From the NCBI GenBank assembly GCA_041391425.1, contig JAWKNZ010000010.1, forward strand, positions 80,902 through 144,901: 64,000 nt of DNA, given 5' to 3'. Made by a program: the position numbers and the translations under genes. The stretch comes from JAWKNZ01 sp041391425 (lineage in GTDB: Bacteria > Bdellovibrionota_B > Oligoflexia > Oligoflexales > JAWKNZ01). Positions 8,802-18,051 of the stretch are shown one piece after another. The notes beneath the pieces are model-generated. The model had not been told where the DNA came from and searched no databases. It saw nothing but the letters and a program-made list of their open reading frames with translations. The stretch's first letter is position 1. The number at the start of each line of letters is the position of its first letter.

Positions 8802-9728
8802 TCATAACTCAACCTCTTGCCAAATACGAGTAATTAAAAATATAATCAATACACTTATTAATACCGTGAGTAATATAGGTTCAATGTATAGAGGGATGGA
8901 CGCATTTAGCGGCAATAACAGTCCACTCGTATTATTATCAGTTTTATTTGTTTCGTCAGTCATTGGCGTTTGCCGACCTGGGGCCGAGTCATTTTTTATG
9001 GAAAATTCACTATTTTCTTCTTTTTTGATTTCTTGATTCAAGTTTTCTTCATAATGATAAAAATAATTGAAATCTAGTTTTTCAAGCGAGTTTATTTTAA
9101 TTGAGCTTTCAGGAAGCTCAAGTCTGATAGGTGAAATTAGTGATCCGGCAGTTTTTTTTGACCATTCAGCCATGCTACTCCACCAACTCAGACAGGCAAT
9201 ACAGAATAAAAAAATTGCTAATCTTGAGCTTTTTTGCTTTTCTCTAAAGGCAATATTAAGCATCGAAATTAATAAAGTGAAGGATGTGCTAAGTAGTATC
9301 ACAGTGAATAAAGAATAAAAACTTAATGCCAAAATAGTGAGGCCCATTCGAAATTTATGACCTATGAAAAATGGCTCGAATACAAAATAAGAAAGTAGTG
9401 ATAAGATTGTATAATAGCCTAAGGCAATTCCTAATTGAAAAATAATTCTGGCTGTAATGTGCATCCAGGGAGAAATAGGTGATAGTCGTAGGGGGTGGAA
9501 CTTATTGGATCTTAAGTCTGTCCCTACTTGAAAAGAGAGGATAGATACCATAATTATTCCAGCTAAATACATAAAAAGAAGCAGTATTGCCTGGGTTGTC
9601 AAACGGGCACCGCTGAGCCCTTGAGAAATTAATATTAGTGAGCCTACACCCAATATCCCTAAAAGAATTGATATTTTTGCAGAAGATTTTTTCCATTCAA
9701 TCCATAAAAGTGTTTGTAGAGAGTTCAT
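8802..9728 (-). CDS. ABC transporter permease (ABC-2 type)
   Basis: 308 residues with about six hydrophobic segments: two near the N-terminus (about 20-60), two to three around 100-180, and one at the C-terminus (about 280-303). A long hydrophilic, Asn/Glu-rich loop (about 195-270) lies between the last two. Its start overlaps the ATPase stop by four bases (ATGA), so the pair is translationally coupled and should form one exporter. The substrate cannot be told. The large loop before the last helix is unusual for such a small permease. Confidence 0.75.
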   Translation of the reverse strand: MNSLQTLLWIEWKKSSAKISILLGILGVGSLILISQGLSGARLTTQAILLLFMYLAGIIMVSILSFQVGTDLRSNKFHPLRLSPISPWMHITARIIFQLGIALGYYTILSLLSYFVFEPFFIGHKFRMGLTILALSFYSLFTVILLSTSFTLLISMLNIAFREKQKSSRLAIFLFCIACLSWWSSMAEWSKKTAGSLISPIRLELPESSIKINSLEKLDFNYFYHYEENLNQEIKKEENSEFSIKNDSAPGRQTPMTDETNKTDNNTSGLLLPLNASIPLYIEPILLTVLISVLIIFLITRIWQEVEL

Positions 9729-10405
9729 TGGATGGCCTCCTCAAAAATACTTACAATGTTCTTACCGTCTTTTAAAAGCTCTTCAGATGATCCATCTAAA
9801 ACAAGTTTGCCATTGTTAACAATGAGAATGCGATCGAAGACTTCTTGGGCTAATTCAATTTCATGCGTAGAAATGAGCATGGTGGTATCGGATCCATGCT
9901 CATTTAATAAGGTTTGCATAATTTTTTTTCGAGAAATGATGTCAATGCCTGAGAGAGGCTCATCGAGCAATATTAGTTTAGCTCCTTGCGATAGGCTTAT
10001 TGCTAGTTTAAAACGACTTTTCTGTCCTTTTGACATTTTAGCACAAATGCTCTTAGGCACTTCTAACAAGGTAAAAAGTTCGGTGAATTTTTTTTGATTG
10101 AAGTTGGGGTAGAGGCCGCTCATGAATTTGATTGCACCATTGTAGTCCAACCATGGGTAAAGGGTATCGAGCTCGCTATGGAATACTAGCTGGTGCCTTT
10201 GTTGCCATGGAGTTTTACCTTCAAGCATGATTGTACCATGAGTCGGGTGTAGTAAGCCTGCCAATAATTTTAATGTTGTCGTTTTGCCAGACCCATTGAG
10301 TCCTATTAAACCTATGGTCTCACCTGATTGCAGAGATATAGAAAGGTTTTCTATCCCTATTTTTTTTCCGTAAATCTTGCTAAGTTGACTGAGTTGAACT
10401 AGCAT
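9725..10405 (-). CDS. ABC transporter ATP-binding protein
   Basis: 226 residues with all nucleotide-binding motifs: Walker A GLNGSGKTT (35-43), signature MSKGQKSRFKLA (about 124-135), Walker B LILLDE (144-149) followed by PLSGID, and the H-loop in ISTHEIE. It energises the permease encoded immediately downstream with a 4-bp overlap. The size and lack of a regulatory domain fit an export-type (ABC-2) ATPase. The 450 bases upstream hold no gene. Confidence 0.9.
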   Translation of the reverse strand: MLVQLSQLSKIYGKKIGIENLSISLQSGETIGLIGLNGSGKTTTLKLLAGLLHPTHGTIMLEGKTPWQQRHQLVFHSELDTLYPWLDYNGAIKFMSGLYPNFNQKKFTELFTLLEVPKSICAKMSKGQKSRFKLAISLSQGAKLILLDEPLSGIDIISRKKIMQTLLNEHGSDTTMLISTHEIELAQEVFDRILIVNNGKLVLDGSSEELLKDGKNIVSIFEEAIQ

Positions 10406-10864
10406 GCCTTACCTTTAGTTAAATATTCGTAAAATTTTGCTTATTCATAATTCAGAGAAAATGCACTAGCAGCGTAAAATGCTTTTGACCTGCGCAGCCG
10501 CCTAACAATGCAAGTTGCTCTTGTTAAAAAATATCAAATACATGTACTACGTCGATGGAAAATTAGCATAATTAGAAATATATTTCCATACTATACCCAT
10601 AGGGCTTAATGTGTTGCTTGTTATTGATGGTATTATTTATACATTTATAATTTCATTATAAAAAATCTTCAGTAATTTAAATTTATGATAAATTAAATCT
10701 ATAGCTTAATAAAAATAGCGTATTGTGCTTTTTTTATTGGTTTGAAGTAGAAAAAAAGCTAAACCCAATTTCTTATCACCCGATCTACAACTCTGAGTGC
10801 GGGAGGTAAAGTCGAGCGCAGATTAAGGATGAAAGCATATTTTTGACGAGAAAGGTTGTTGCTT
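10406..10864. other. AT-rich divergent intergenic region
   Basis: This stretch separates the divergent ABC operon and globin gene. It is strongly AT-rich around 10560-10740 and holds no convincing reading frame, repeat or RNA. It presumably carries both promoters. GAGAAAGG at about 10848-10855 is the ribosome-binding site for the globin. Confidence 0.5.
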
Positions 10865-11836
10865 ATGTCTTTTGACTATCAAATTGTGAAAGCTTCATAC
10901 GACAAGGCTAAGCCTATTGCTTTAGATGTTGTAACGAAAACCTTCGAATCACTTTTCTTAGATTTTCCTCAGGCTACAAAAATTTTTGAGCAAGCAAATA
11001 TGGACTCTCTCAAAGACAAGTTAGTCGGTGGGTTAGATAAAATAGTAGAAGGGTTAGAACGTTTAGATACCATCCGTCCTTTGTTGTTAGAGCTAGGAGC
11101 AACCCATTTGACACATGGGGTTAAGCCGGAGTATTACGATTGGTTCGGCCAGTCTTTGCTTAAGAGTTTAGCCTACTTTTTTGGAGATGATTGGGATGAT
11201 GATCTTCATCAAGCATGGTCCGGCGCTTTAGAGGTTGTGAGCGAAGTGATGAAAGAAGGATATTTGACGAAAATCCCGGCGCCTAATTTACCTTTGGATG
11301 GGGTTTCTATTACTCAAGGGCATTCTGTTTTAGGGAGGACGGCTTTAACTCGTAGTGAAGAGGGCAGCAATGAAAATTTGTCTACAGAATATCTTTTAGG
11401 CAGTATAAACGAAAAAAATAGAAAAGCCGAGTCAGATGTATCTGAACAACAAGACACTGCTAAAAATGCATATACTACCTCTGCAGAAAAAGAAAAAAAT
11501 ACAGAAGTTGCTATCTTAAAGCCTCTTATAGAAAAGGTAGATAAATCTGATCATAAAATTGAGTCTTCAAAATCAGAGGATGTCAGAAACACTACTGAAG
11601 GTTTAGGTTCCGCGGTGGAGTCAGTAGCAAACGGTATTGCTCGTGATGACGGCCTAGATATACCAGCAAGTAAAGTCAGCCTTCCCGAAAACCTGATGCT
11701 AAGAATTCAAAAAACAGCGAACACAATAGTACGGAACGCCATAGAAGCAGAGCTGGAGGCAGCTCTTGAAAAAGAACTGCAACGCTATCTCGATGGTGGG
11801 CTGAGCGAGCTTATAAAAAAAGTAGTTAGCCATTAA
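10865..11836 (+). CDS. Globin-domain protein with long charged C-terminal tail
   Basis: Residues 1 to about 137 form a single-domain bacterial globin: the B-CD region FESLFLDFPQATKIF, the proximal histidine H81 in LGATHLTHGVKPEYY, and the H-helix AWSGALEVVSEVM. It should bind haem and O2/NO. The remaining 185 residues are a Ser/Glu/Lys-rich, probably disordered linker ending in an amphipathic helix (about 280-323: LMLRIQKTANTIV, LEKELQRYLDGGLSELIKKVV). I prefer ATG 10865, about 9 bases after AAAGG, over the upstream TTG. No reductase domain is present, so it is not a classical flavohaemoglobin. A sensor or localised O2/NO protein is possible. Confidence 0.8.
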   Translation: MSFDYQIVKASYDKAKPIALDVVTKTFESLFLDFPQATKIFEQANMDSLKDKLVGGLDKIVEGLERLDTIRPLLLELGATHLTHGVKPEYYDWFGQSLLKSLAYFFGDDWDDDLHQAWSGALEVVSEVMKEGYLTKIPAPNLPLDGVSITQGHSVLGRTALTRSEEGSNENLSTEYLLGSINEKNRKAESDVSEQQDTAKNAYTTSAEKEKNTEVAILKPLIEKVDKSDHKIESSKSEDVRNTTEGLGSAVESVANGIARDDGLDIPASKVSLPENLMLRIQKTANTIVRNAIEAELEAALEKELQRYLDGGLSELIKKVVSH

Positions 11837-12381
11837 TGATAATCAGCAACAGCAAAAGCACCATAACTGCTGTTAAAGTTCTTTTTTCACTACGGATGGC
11901 TGGACTGAAGGATTCTGGGCAATCTATGTTAGCAAGTTTTGGAGTTTTTTTAGGGAACCAGGTTGGAACTTCTTCGCAATAGTTTAGATATTCATCGCCA
12001 AATTTTTCTTTTAGTACAGATTCTTCATACTGCACAATAAAATAGTATTGCAATGCACACAATAGGGCGCAGACAAGAATAAACCAACCAACGGCACTAA
12101 AAATAGCAAACCCGATGACAATTATAAAATTTCCAACATAGAGCGGGTTTCGCATCCAAGCAAAAGGGGCCTTCTTTTATAAGATTATTACCAGTGTTGG
12201 AGGAGCGTGTGCGAGAAATTGAGCCAATGAAAGAAACTGAATACAGACGAAATAGTTCACCGAGTATTATAAATAAGGTTCCGATGGTAGCCGAAGCTAC
12301 AGTTGGTGATGCAACAGAAAATAATATGATTAGCAGGGGCACAGGAGTATAGTCTCTATACTTAAAACAGCTCACCAACAC
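11826..12381 (-). CDS. Isoprenylcysteine-carboxylmethyltransferase-like membrane protein, one frameshift
   Basis: Two overlapping frames join into an approximately 185-residue integral membrane protein of the ICMT/phospholipid-methyltransferase type. The diagnostic stretch is EGPFAWMRNPLYVGNF followed by hydrophobic helices and YEESVLKEKFGDEYLNYCEEVPTWFP, where the ExxLxxxFGxxYxxY motif is typical. The break is one extra T (A on the plus strand, run 12162-12165). The start is uncertain and may lie slightly upstream. Its end overlaps the globin stop by 11 bases, tail to tail. The substrate is unknown. Confidence 0.75.
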
Positions 12382-12560
12382 CTACAGTGCTTTGCCCTTC
12401 ATGTATATCGGTATCTGAATCTGAAATTTGTCTTTCCAAGGTCTTATTCCTCCATTTAATAGCATTTGATAGGTATATTTAACCTAGTGTTTCATACAGT
12501 CAGTAAAGACTTATGATAAAAAATTAGCATTTGAAGCTATGCTTATAGGTATAGTCTTTG

Positions 12561-13202
12561 CTAAACGTTCAATAGATCCATTTGTTTTTTAGGTTTTGCC
12601 CACTCTGCTGCAGAAAGGCCTAATAGTGGCGGATCGACTCTTACCAGGGTCGCTTCCAGAGGATCTGTAAATGTTTTACGAAAAAGCCCCTCAAAAAGTT
12701 CACGAATCCTTTTGCCAGAGCTAAACAATAAAAGCCTTCCTGAAAGCATCTCCCAATAGGCATCGATATAGCTGACAACAGGTAAAGCTTGCAAAAGAAG
12801 CTCTTCGGATAGTTCATCACGTACTGCTTTACGTTCAGCTCGTCCTAGGCCTTTCCTTTTTTCTTTTCTATTTCAAAATTTTATTGGTATAGATTAAGCG
12901 CAGTAACTCTGTCGGCACGCTTTTTCTTTCAACCCTCATTTGCAGCAGAAATCCATCGTTGACTTGGCAATGGGACATATCCCAATTATGGTTCTGAATG
13001 CCGACTTCTTCGCATAGGTAGCGAGGAAGAACCCAACCTATATTCTCGGTTTTTTTACTCCCACTGGTCTTAATTTTTTTGCCTTGTAGCGTGGAAGAAT
13101 GGCATTCAGTTCTGATAGCCCAACCTTTTTTAGATTTAAAACCTTATATTGGCTCACAGTTACTGAGCCGCTGGCGACTTCAAAAGAACTACCTCCATTC
13201 AT
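12561..13202 (-). pseudogene. rdgC: RdgC-like protein (recombination-associated), frame broken at least twice
   Basis: Reading the minus strand from ATG 13202 through two frame changes gives about 213 residues. The N-terminal part has GWVLPRYLCEEVG and GFLLQMRVERKSVPTELL. A basic middle follows (GLGRAERKAVRDELSEELL), then LQALPVVSYIDAYWEM and LLLFSSGKRIRELFEGLFRK. This order matches the RdgC layout, DNA-binding proteins that modulate RecA. Breaks lie in an A-rich run near 13064 and another near 12875. It is shorter than enterobacterial RdgC (about 300). The assignment is pattern-based, and whether it is dead or mis-sequenced is open. Confidence 0.5.
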
Positions 13203-13375
13203 AGCGTAGATGGAAAATTTACTGTATTTTCCAAAATTTCTTTAATTCTGGGGAGATAATCTTATTACAAAACCTGAAAATAGGCTATTAAAACAATTAA
13301 GTGCCTGAAGATTTCGATTTTGCTAAAGTATTTCTTTTATGCACCGATTGGCTGGTAGTAGACAAGCATTGAATT

Positions 13376-13711
13376 TTGAGCCGAATTGATCGCATAGAAA
13401 GCCAGGATATGCATAAAAAAGAAACAGTTGATTATGAGACATACCGTGAAATAATGGATGAACTTCTTCGCCCGATCAACGGTGAGGGGCTGGATACTGA
13501 TACTTTAAAGAGGCTTTATGAAAGTAAACTGGTCTATTTAGAAAATTTGCGAGTAAAGTGCTTTACCGAGATCAATCAAGACTACCGTGGCTTCTTCACA
13601 ATGCATGATTACCAGCTTATTTTAACCGCGATTAAAAGAACTAACCTTCATTTACATGATCTAGTCTTATTGGCTGTGACTTCTGGTTTATCTAGACGCA
13701 AGGTTTCATAG
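13376..13711 (+). CDS. Small hypothetical protein
   Basis: 111 residues from a TTG at 13376, or 100 from ATG 13409 (MHKKETVDYETY). It is mostly helical and charged (EIMDELLRPI, LKRLYESKLVYLENL), with no signal peptide or known motif. A terminator-like hairpin follows at 13829-13853. It could be a small regulatory or cytosolic protein; I do not recognise it. Confidence 0.45.
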   Translation: MSRIDRIESQDMHKKETVDYETYREIMDELLRPINGEGLDTDTLKRLYESKLVYLENLRVKCFTEINQDYRGFFTMHDYQLILTAIKRTNLHLHDLVLLAVTSGLSRRKVS

Positions 13712-13828
13712 TTTAATATACATTTCATTGTTATTTAAAAGCTTTCAGATGTAGGCTATCAAAGCATATGATAAAAATGCACCGAAGCTATGTTTATACA
13801 TAATGAGGGCGTTTTTAACGTTGCTAGG

Positions 13829-13853
13829 GCTTTCTACCTTGGAAAGCTTTTTT
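13829..13853 (+). terminator. Rho-independent terminator
   Basis: GCTTTC (13829-13834) pairs with GAAAGC (13842-13847) and is followed by T6. It lies just before the next gene at 13883 and so ends transcription from the left. Confidence 0.6.
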
Positions 13854-13882
13854 ATATTATAAATCAAAACAGGATATTTTAA

Positions 13883-14745
13883 ATGAAATATATACCTTAT
13901 CACTATTTTATTTCTGCACTTTTAGTAATTTCTTGCCAAAATAAATCAAATAAAAAGCAGGCAAGGAGTGATAATTGGCACTATAAGTATGATTTGGAAA
14001 GTTGCAGCACTGGTGAGCAAGTGGGAAAAGGTAAGGAAGCCTTGTGCCAAAGGCTTAAAGATGAGCAGGCAAATAGTTCGTGTGCTCAGGAACTACGTAT
14101 GAAGCATTATGAAGGGTGTGTGGACCTTTACCTGAAGCGGCAAAGCAAAGTGTAGCAGATCAAAAAACTCAGAAAGACTTGGAAGACGTGGACGATCAAT
14201 CGATCAAACTTCATTGTGGGTATTCTTTTCCTTATTTGGACGATGAAATCCTGAAGAAAGAGATAGCACAACAGCTTAAGCGTTATTGGTTGAAAGAAGG
14301 AACCATCGGTTATGGTCAAGAAACTATGGATGGCAGTAGCTTTACTACTTTTCCAGGATATATTTTGGATTTGGGTGGAATGCAGGTTGGGGAAAATAAA
14401 TTTTATTACAGCCCTCAAGAGGCACCAATAGATCTTAAAAATGCAGTCAAAGTTGGGAATGTGAGGAAAAGTGCATGGATTCGCCTTTCAAAGGAGACCT
14501 ACAAATATGGTGAAAGTGATGGTTACCGAGTGATTGAATATGAAACGGAAGGTGAAGAGGGGAGGAATTGTAGAACTTTGGCGTATAAGTTATTAGAAAG
14601 TAAGATTGCTGAGACAGCGGTGAAAAAACTACAAATTGTTGGGCCTATTATGAATACGACAGCTGAAGGCGATGAAAAAGATATAGCGGTTTTTTTCCAA
14701 CAAGCTGCACAGAATTTCAGGATATATATTTATTACGGTGAGTGA
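13883..14745 (+). CDS. Lipoprotein of unknown function, probable single frameshift
   Basis: The first frame (13883-14155) starts with a signal peptide and lipobox LVISC. It runs into a second frame (from about 14116 to 14745) with no ribosome-binding site of its own, so the two are best read as one lipoprotein of about 287 residues. Cysteines recur in the N-terminal part. The second half carries FPYLDDEILKKEIAQQL and is otherwise unfamiliar. The break must lie within 14116-14155; the exact base cannot be fixed. Confidence 0.5.
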
Positions 14746-14881
14746 TGAATATAAATTTTAAGAACGAGGCTTCCCCTAAACTTTTGAATTTGTTATGATT
14801 AAAATAATCTATTGCGAATCAATATGATGGCTCGTATCTCGAGTTTTTTTTGAATGTGTTTAGCTTGGGGTCAAAGTAGGG

Positions 14882-15829
14882 ATGGCGGTCAAGGTTCTTG
14901 TAGCAGATGATTCTGCAACTATTCAAAAAGTAATTAAAATTGCCTTTTCTCGATACCCGGTTCGAGTAGTGGAAGCGTCGTCTTACCATGAAGCGATGAA
15001 TTCCGCAGGGTCATTAAATCCAGATTTATGTATTGTAGATGCAAGTTTGGTTGGTACGAGTACCCCAGATGATTTTGTCCGGTTAAGGAAGGCTGCAGGT
15101 GAATGTCCAATGCTGCTTTTATTAGGGAGTTATGAAAAAATAGATGAATCTCGCTTTTATCCTCTAGGCTTATCTCAGTTTATTAGAAAACCGTTTGATA
15201 CAAATGATTTGATAAAGAAAATTTCCGATGATTTAGGAATCTCTTTAGAGGAATTTAACGATTCCTCAGAGGATAGTAATAGAAAGAATAATACTGGGCC
15301 TGAATACGAGATTCCTTCGAAAAAAACGGAATATATTCCTCCGCCCATTGAGCTTAAAGCTGAGGCCCGTCAACCTTCAGATCATAATGTGAAATTAGGC
15401 TCTGGTGATGATCCTTTTGACAGCATCAGAGAATTAGATAGCGAAAATGATTTTGCGCAAACATTGCCGATGACTGATCTGGATGCTAAAGGAAGGCCGG
15501 CTTTCGGTAAGGAAGATAAAAATACATTGACTAAAAAGAAGCCGAGTGTTGAGTTTGTTAGTGAGTTAGAACATATTGTGAACGATCAAGACCACTCTGA
15601 TATAGAGCAGAAGGGATTTTCTGCCTCTCTGAGAAATACGGAGCCTTTTAGCCGAGAAGAATTGCGAAACTTGGTGACTCCAATAATGCGCGAGGAATTA
15701 CGTGGCACAGTAAAAGAGACTGTTCTTCGGTATTGTGAGGAGCATTTTAATGAACTGGCGCGTGAGATTATACTGCGTGAGTTACGGCGGTTGGCTCAGG
15801 AGAAGTCTAAGCATTTAGCAGACACCTAA
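14882..15829 (+). CDS. Response regulator with long linker and C-terminal helical tail
   Basis: 315 residues. The N-terminal CheY-like receiver (1-120) has the acidic pair D9/D10 (VADDSATIQKVI), phospho-acceptor D53 (CIVDASL) and conserved K103 (IRKPF). A 130-residue acidic, Ser/Pro-rich linker follows. The tail (about 260-312: REELRNLVTPIMREELR, REIILRELRRLAQEK) is a charged amphipathic helix. No DNA-binding or enzymatic output is visible, so output is probably by protein contact. The ADDSATIQKVI start is typical of receivers in delta/Bdellovibrio-type genomes. The tail resembles that of the globin at 10865-11836. The stop codon is the first three bases of a large inverted repeat. Confidence 0.8.
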   Translation: MAVKVLVADDSATIQKVIKIAFSRYPVRVVEASSYHEAMNSAGSLNPDLCIVDASLVGTSTPDDFVRLRKAAGECPMLLLLGSYEKIDESRFYPLGLSQFIRKPFDTNDLIKKISDDLGISLEEFNDSSEDSNRKNNTGPEYEIPSKKTEYIPPPIELKAEARQPSDHNVKLGSGDDPFDSIRELDSENDFAQTLPMTDLDAKGRPAFGKEDKNTLTKKKPSVEFVSELEHIVNDQDHSDIEQKGFSASLRNTEPFSREELRNLVTPIMREELRGTVKETVLRYCEEHFNELAREIILRELRRLAQEKSKHLADT

Positions 15830-15932
15830 GCAAGCCTATAGCAGCAGAAAAAAGTTTCCTCATTATGGCTACATAACTCCGTGGTACTTTTTTCTTTGCG
15901 CCACTGATATCCTGCTGCTATAGGCTTGCTTA
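15827..15932. terminator. 21-bp perfect inverted repeat with 64-nt loop
   Basis: TAAGCAAGCCTATAGCAGCAG (15827-15847; bases 1-3 are the response-regulator stop) is perfectly complementary to 15912-15932. Inside, AAAAAAGT pairs with ACTTTTTT. The right arm is followed by GTTTTTTCTT, giving a terminator-like structure between convergent genes. Confidence 0.65.
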
Positions 15933-16175
15933 GTTTTTTCTTAATCTTTTTGTGTTGCTGCAGAAAAAAAGTGTGTCCTCATTATTTAACATAACTCCAG
16001 TGCTTTTTCTTGCGCCTTGATATCCTGCTGCTATAGGCTTGCTTAGTTTTTTCTTAATCTTTTGTGTTGCTGCAGAAAAAGTGTGTCCTCATTATGGTTA
16101 CATAACTCGGTACTTTTTTTCTTTGCGCCTTGATATCCTGCTGCTATAGGCTTGCTTAGTTTTTTCTTATCTTTC
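15844..16175. repeat. Three tandem units of about 110 bp
   Basis: The unit runs from GCAGAAAAAAG through TCCTCATTATGG, an ATAACT block, T-rich TTTTTCTTTGCGCC and GATATCCTGCTGCTATAGGC to GCTTAGTTTTTTCTTAATC. Copies start at about 15844, 15960 and 16071. Only the first has the matching left arm that forms the large inverted repeat. The minus-strand decarboxylase frame runs into units 2 and 3, so the protein's C-terminus is repeat-encoded. A diverged single copy lies at 42379-42426. Confidence 0.8.
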
Positions 16176-17937
16176 TTAGATCTTTTGTAAATAGATTCTA
16201 GCATTGTGATTAATTCAGAAAAGAGTATTTCTCTGGTGTTGGCTGCAGCCCAGAATGGATTCATGAAGACACATCTAATTAAAACAAGATGATCATGATT
16301 ACAGTTGCCACCATGTTTTTTTATATGAGTCTGGATTTGTCGGTCATGGGTGCTGTATGCTAAGCTGGTTTGAGCATGAAAAACTTGGACTTGAAGCGAT
16401 GCTATGAAACATAGTTTCTGTCTTGCGATTTGACTCCAATAGAGAGTCTCCTACTTCAACAACTGAGAAACAAAGAATATTGGTATCGTTAGGTTCGAGA
16501 ACTCTTAGCCATGATAGTTTCTTTAGTGCCGTATATTTAAACTCTTGACAAGCTTCAAATGTCGATTGAATAATATTAGAAAATATAGAAGAGCAAAAGC
16601 CCACTGATTTTCCCACTAGCCAAGTTGCTGCAGCGCCCGTGGCTGATCTAGAGCCTTCAATAGTGGAAGACCATTTATTGTCTCCAAGCTCAGGCCTCTC
16701 TAGATAAGGAGCTACAAATGACGAGACTGTGTAGGTAAGCTGATCTTTCGTAAGAAATGCGCCGCAGGAAGTAGGGTACATAACCAAACTTATGAGGGTC
16801 TAAGGTGATGGAATTGGCATTTGCCATAGCCTTTAATGAACTTTCTATTTGTGCATCTAATTTCAGCCTTTTTTCTTGATGTAGTAAGGAGCAAGCAAAT
16901 CCCCCGTAGGCAGCATCAATATGATGCCAAATATCTAATCCATCTTGTCTAGAAAAACCTGCTAAAACTTCTTGAACTTTATCGATAGGATCGATAACAC
17001 CGGTTTCCGTTGTTCCAGCAACGGAAACAATTTGCAATATAGGGCGATTTGAGCTCTGAGCTTTTCGAATTAATCCTGCAAGTTGCTGGTAGGATGTTTT
17101 GCCAAACTGATCTACTGGTACTATCCATAAAGATTGTTCTCTAATCCAAAGATATTAGCGGCTTTTTTCCATGAAAAATGCATATTGCCAGTACTAAAAC
17201 AATAGGCCCGTCATAGCTATTCTGGGTGTGTTTTGAAATAAGCCTAGATACCTTATATGGATTACTTAATACTGAACTATAAGCTTTTAGATGGTTTTCC
17301 TTAATTTCAAAGTCTTGAACAAGTTGGTGGTAGCGTTGCCAACCCATATGGCAGGCGGTAAATATATCAAGTTTTTGTTGGTGTTCTTCGGCTAGGTATA
17401 AACCAAGGCTTAGCCAGTGGTCATAACGAAACCTAGCACGCCAGAGACTTTCAAAGTTTGCAACTGTACCGCCACTGGTAAAGTGTCCACAAGCCGTGCT
17501 GCTATCATAGCCGATCATTTCAGCCAACATTGCAACACCTTCTTTTTCAAGTACGGCACCAACTTTTTGAAACTTCTTTCGAAGTATTATTCAGGTTATG
17601 CAGTACTGCCGTAAAGTGACCTAATATAGCAGGAAGGAGTAAATCTGAGACCATATGCCCAAGGTATCTCGGTGTGAATGTCGGTGTTTCTTTTAAAAAG
17701 TTCATTTAAGAATCTAAGCGATTCAGATAATTTCTGCGATTGTTGGCAGTATTCTGGGTTACTCCTAAATTCATTTGGAAAAGGGCTAGGATCAGCGCTA
17801 AAGTATTCATATCGCCAATCAAACCAAAAATCTAAAATTGAATTAATTTCTTTTTTAATTAATGCTTTGTTTTCTGCTTTGGGTCCCAAAAATAAGGATT
17901 GGAACGGCTGGTATTCTATTGCCTCTGAAGTATCCAT
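16043..17937 (-). pseudogene. PLP-dependent amino-acid decarboxylase (group II), at least four frame breaks
   Basis: Five successive minus-strand frames together encode a group II pyridoxal-phosphate decarboxylase (glutamate/aromatic amino-acid decarboxylase type). Evidence includes FLGPKAENKALI at the N-terminus, CGHFTSGGTVANFESLWRAR (cofactor region), SVAGTTETGVIDPIDKV, HIDAAYGGF, and the PLP-lysine segment TLDPHKFGYVPY followed by CGAFL. One break is an extra T at about 16765, splitting VPY from SCGAFL. Others lie near 17100, 17560 and 16290. The end reads through the tandem repeat with basic residues. The substrate cannot be assigned. It is either a decayed gene or a region of poor consensus. 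Confidence 0.75.
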
Positions 17938-18019
17938 TGCTATGACCTTAACACATCTTTAAATCACTTTTTCAGTGAATATACTCAAGAATAGTAATTC
18001 GCATATAGTAAATATGAAT

Positions 18020-18035
18020 CCGGGATCTGAAATTT
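18020..18035 (+). repeat. Remnant left end of the MITE-like element
   Basis: CCGGGATCTGAAATTT matches the 5' terminus of the 163-bp element exactly, with nothing recognisable after it. It lies between two minus-strand genes, so it is a truncated copy or a deletion scar. Confidence 0.55.
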
Positions 18036-18051
18036 ACCGAGGATTGGCGCT

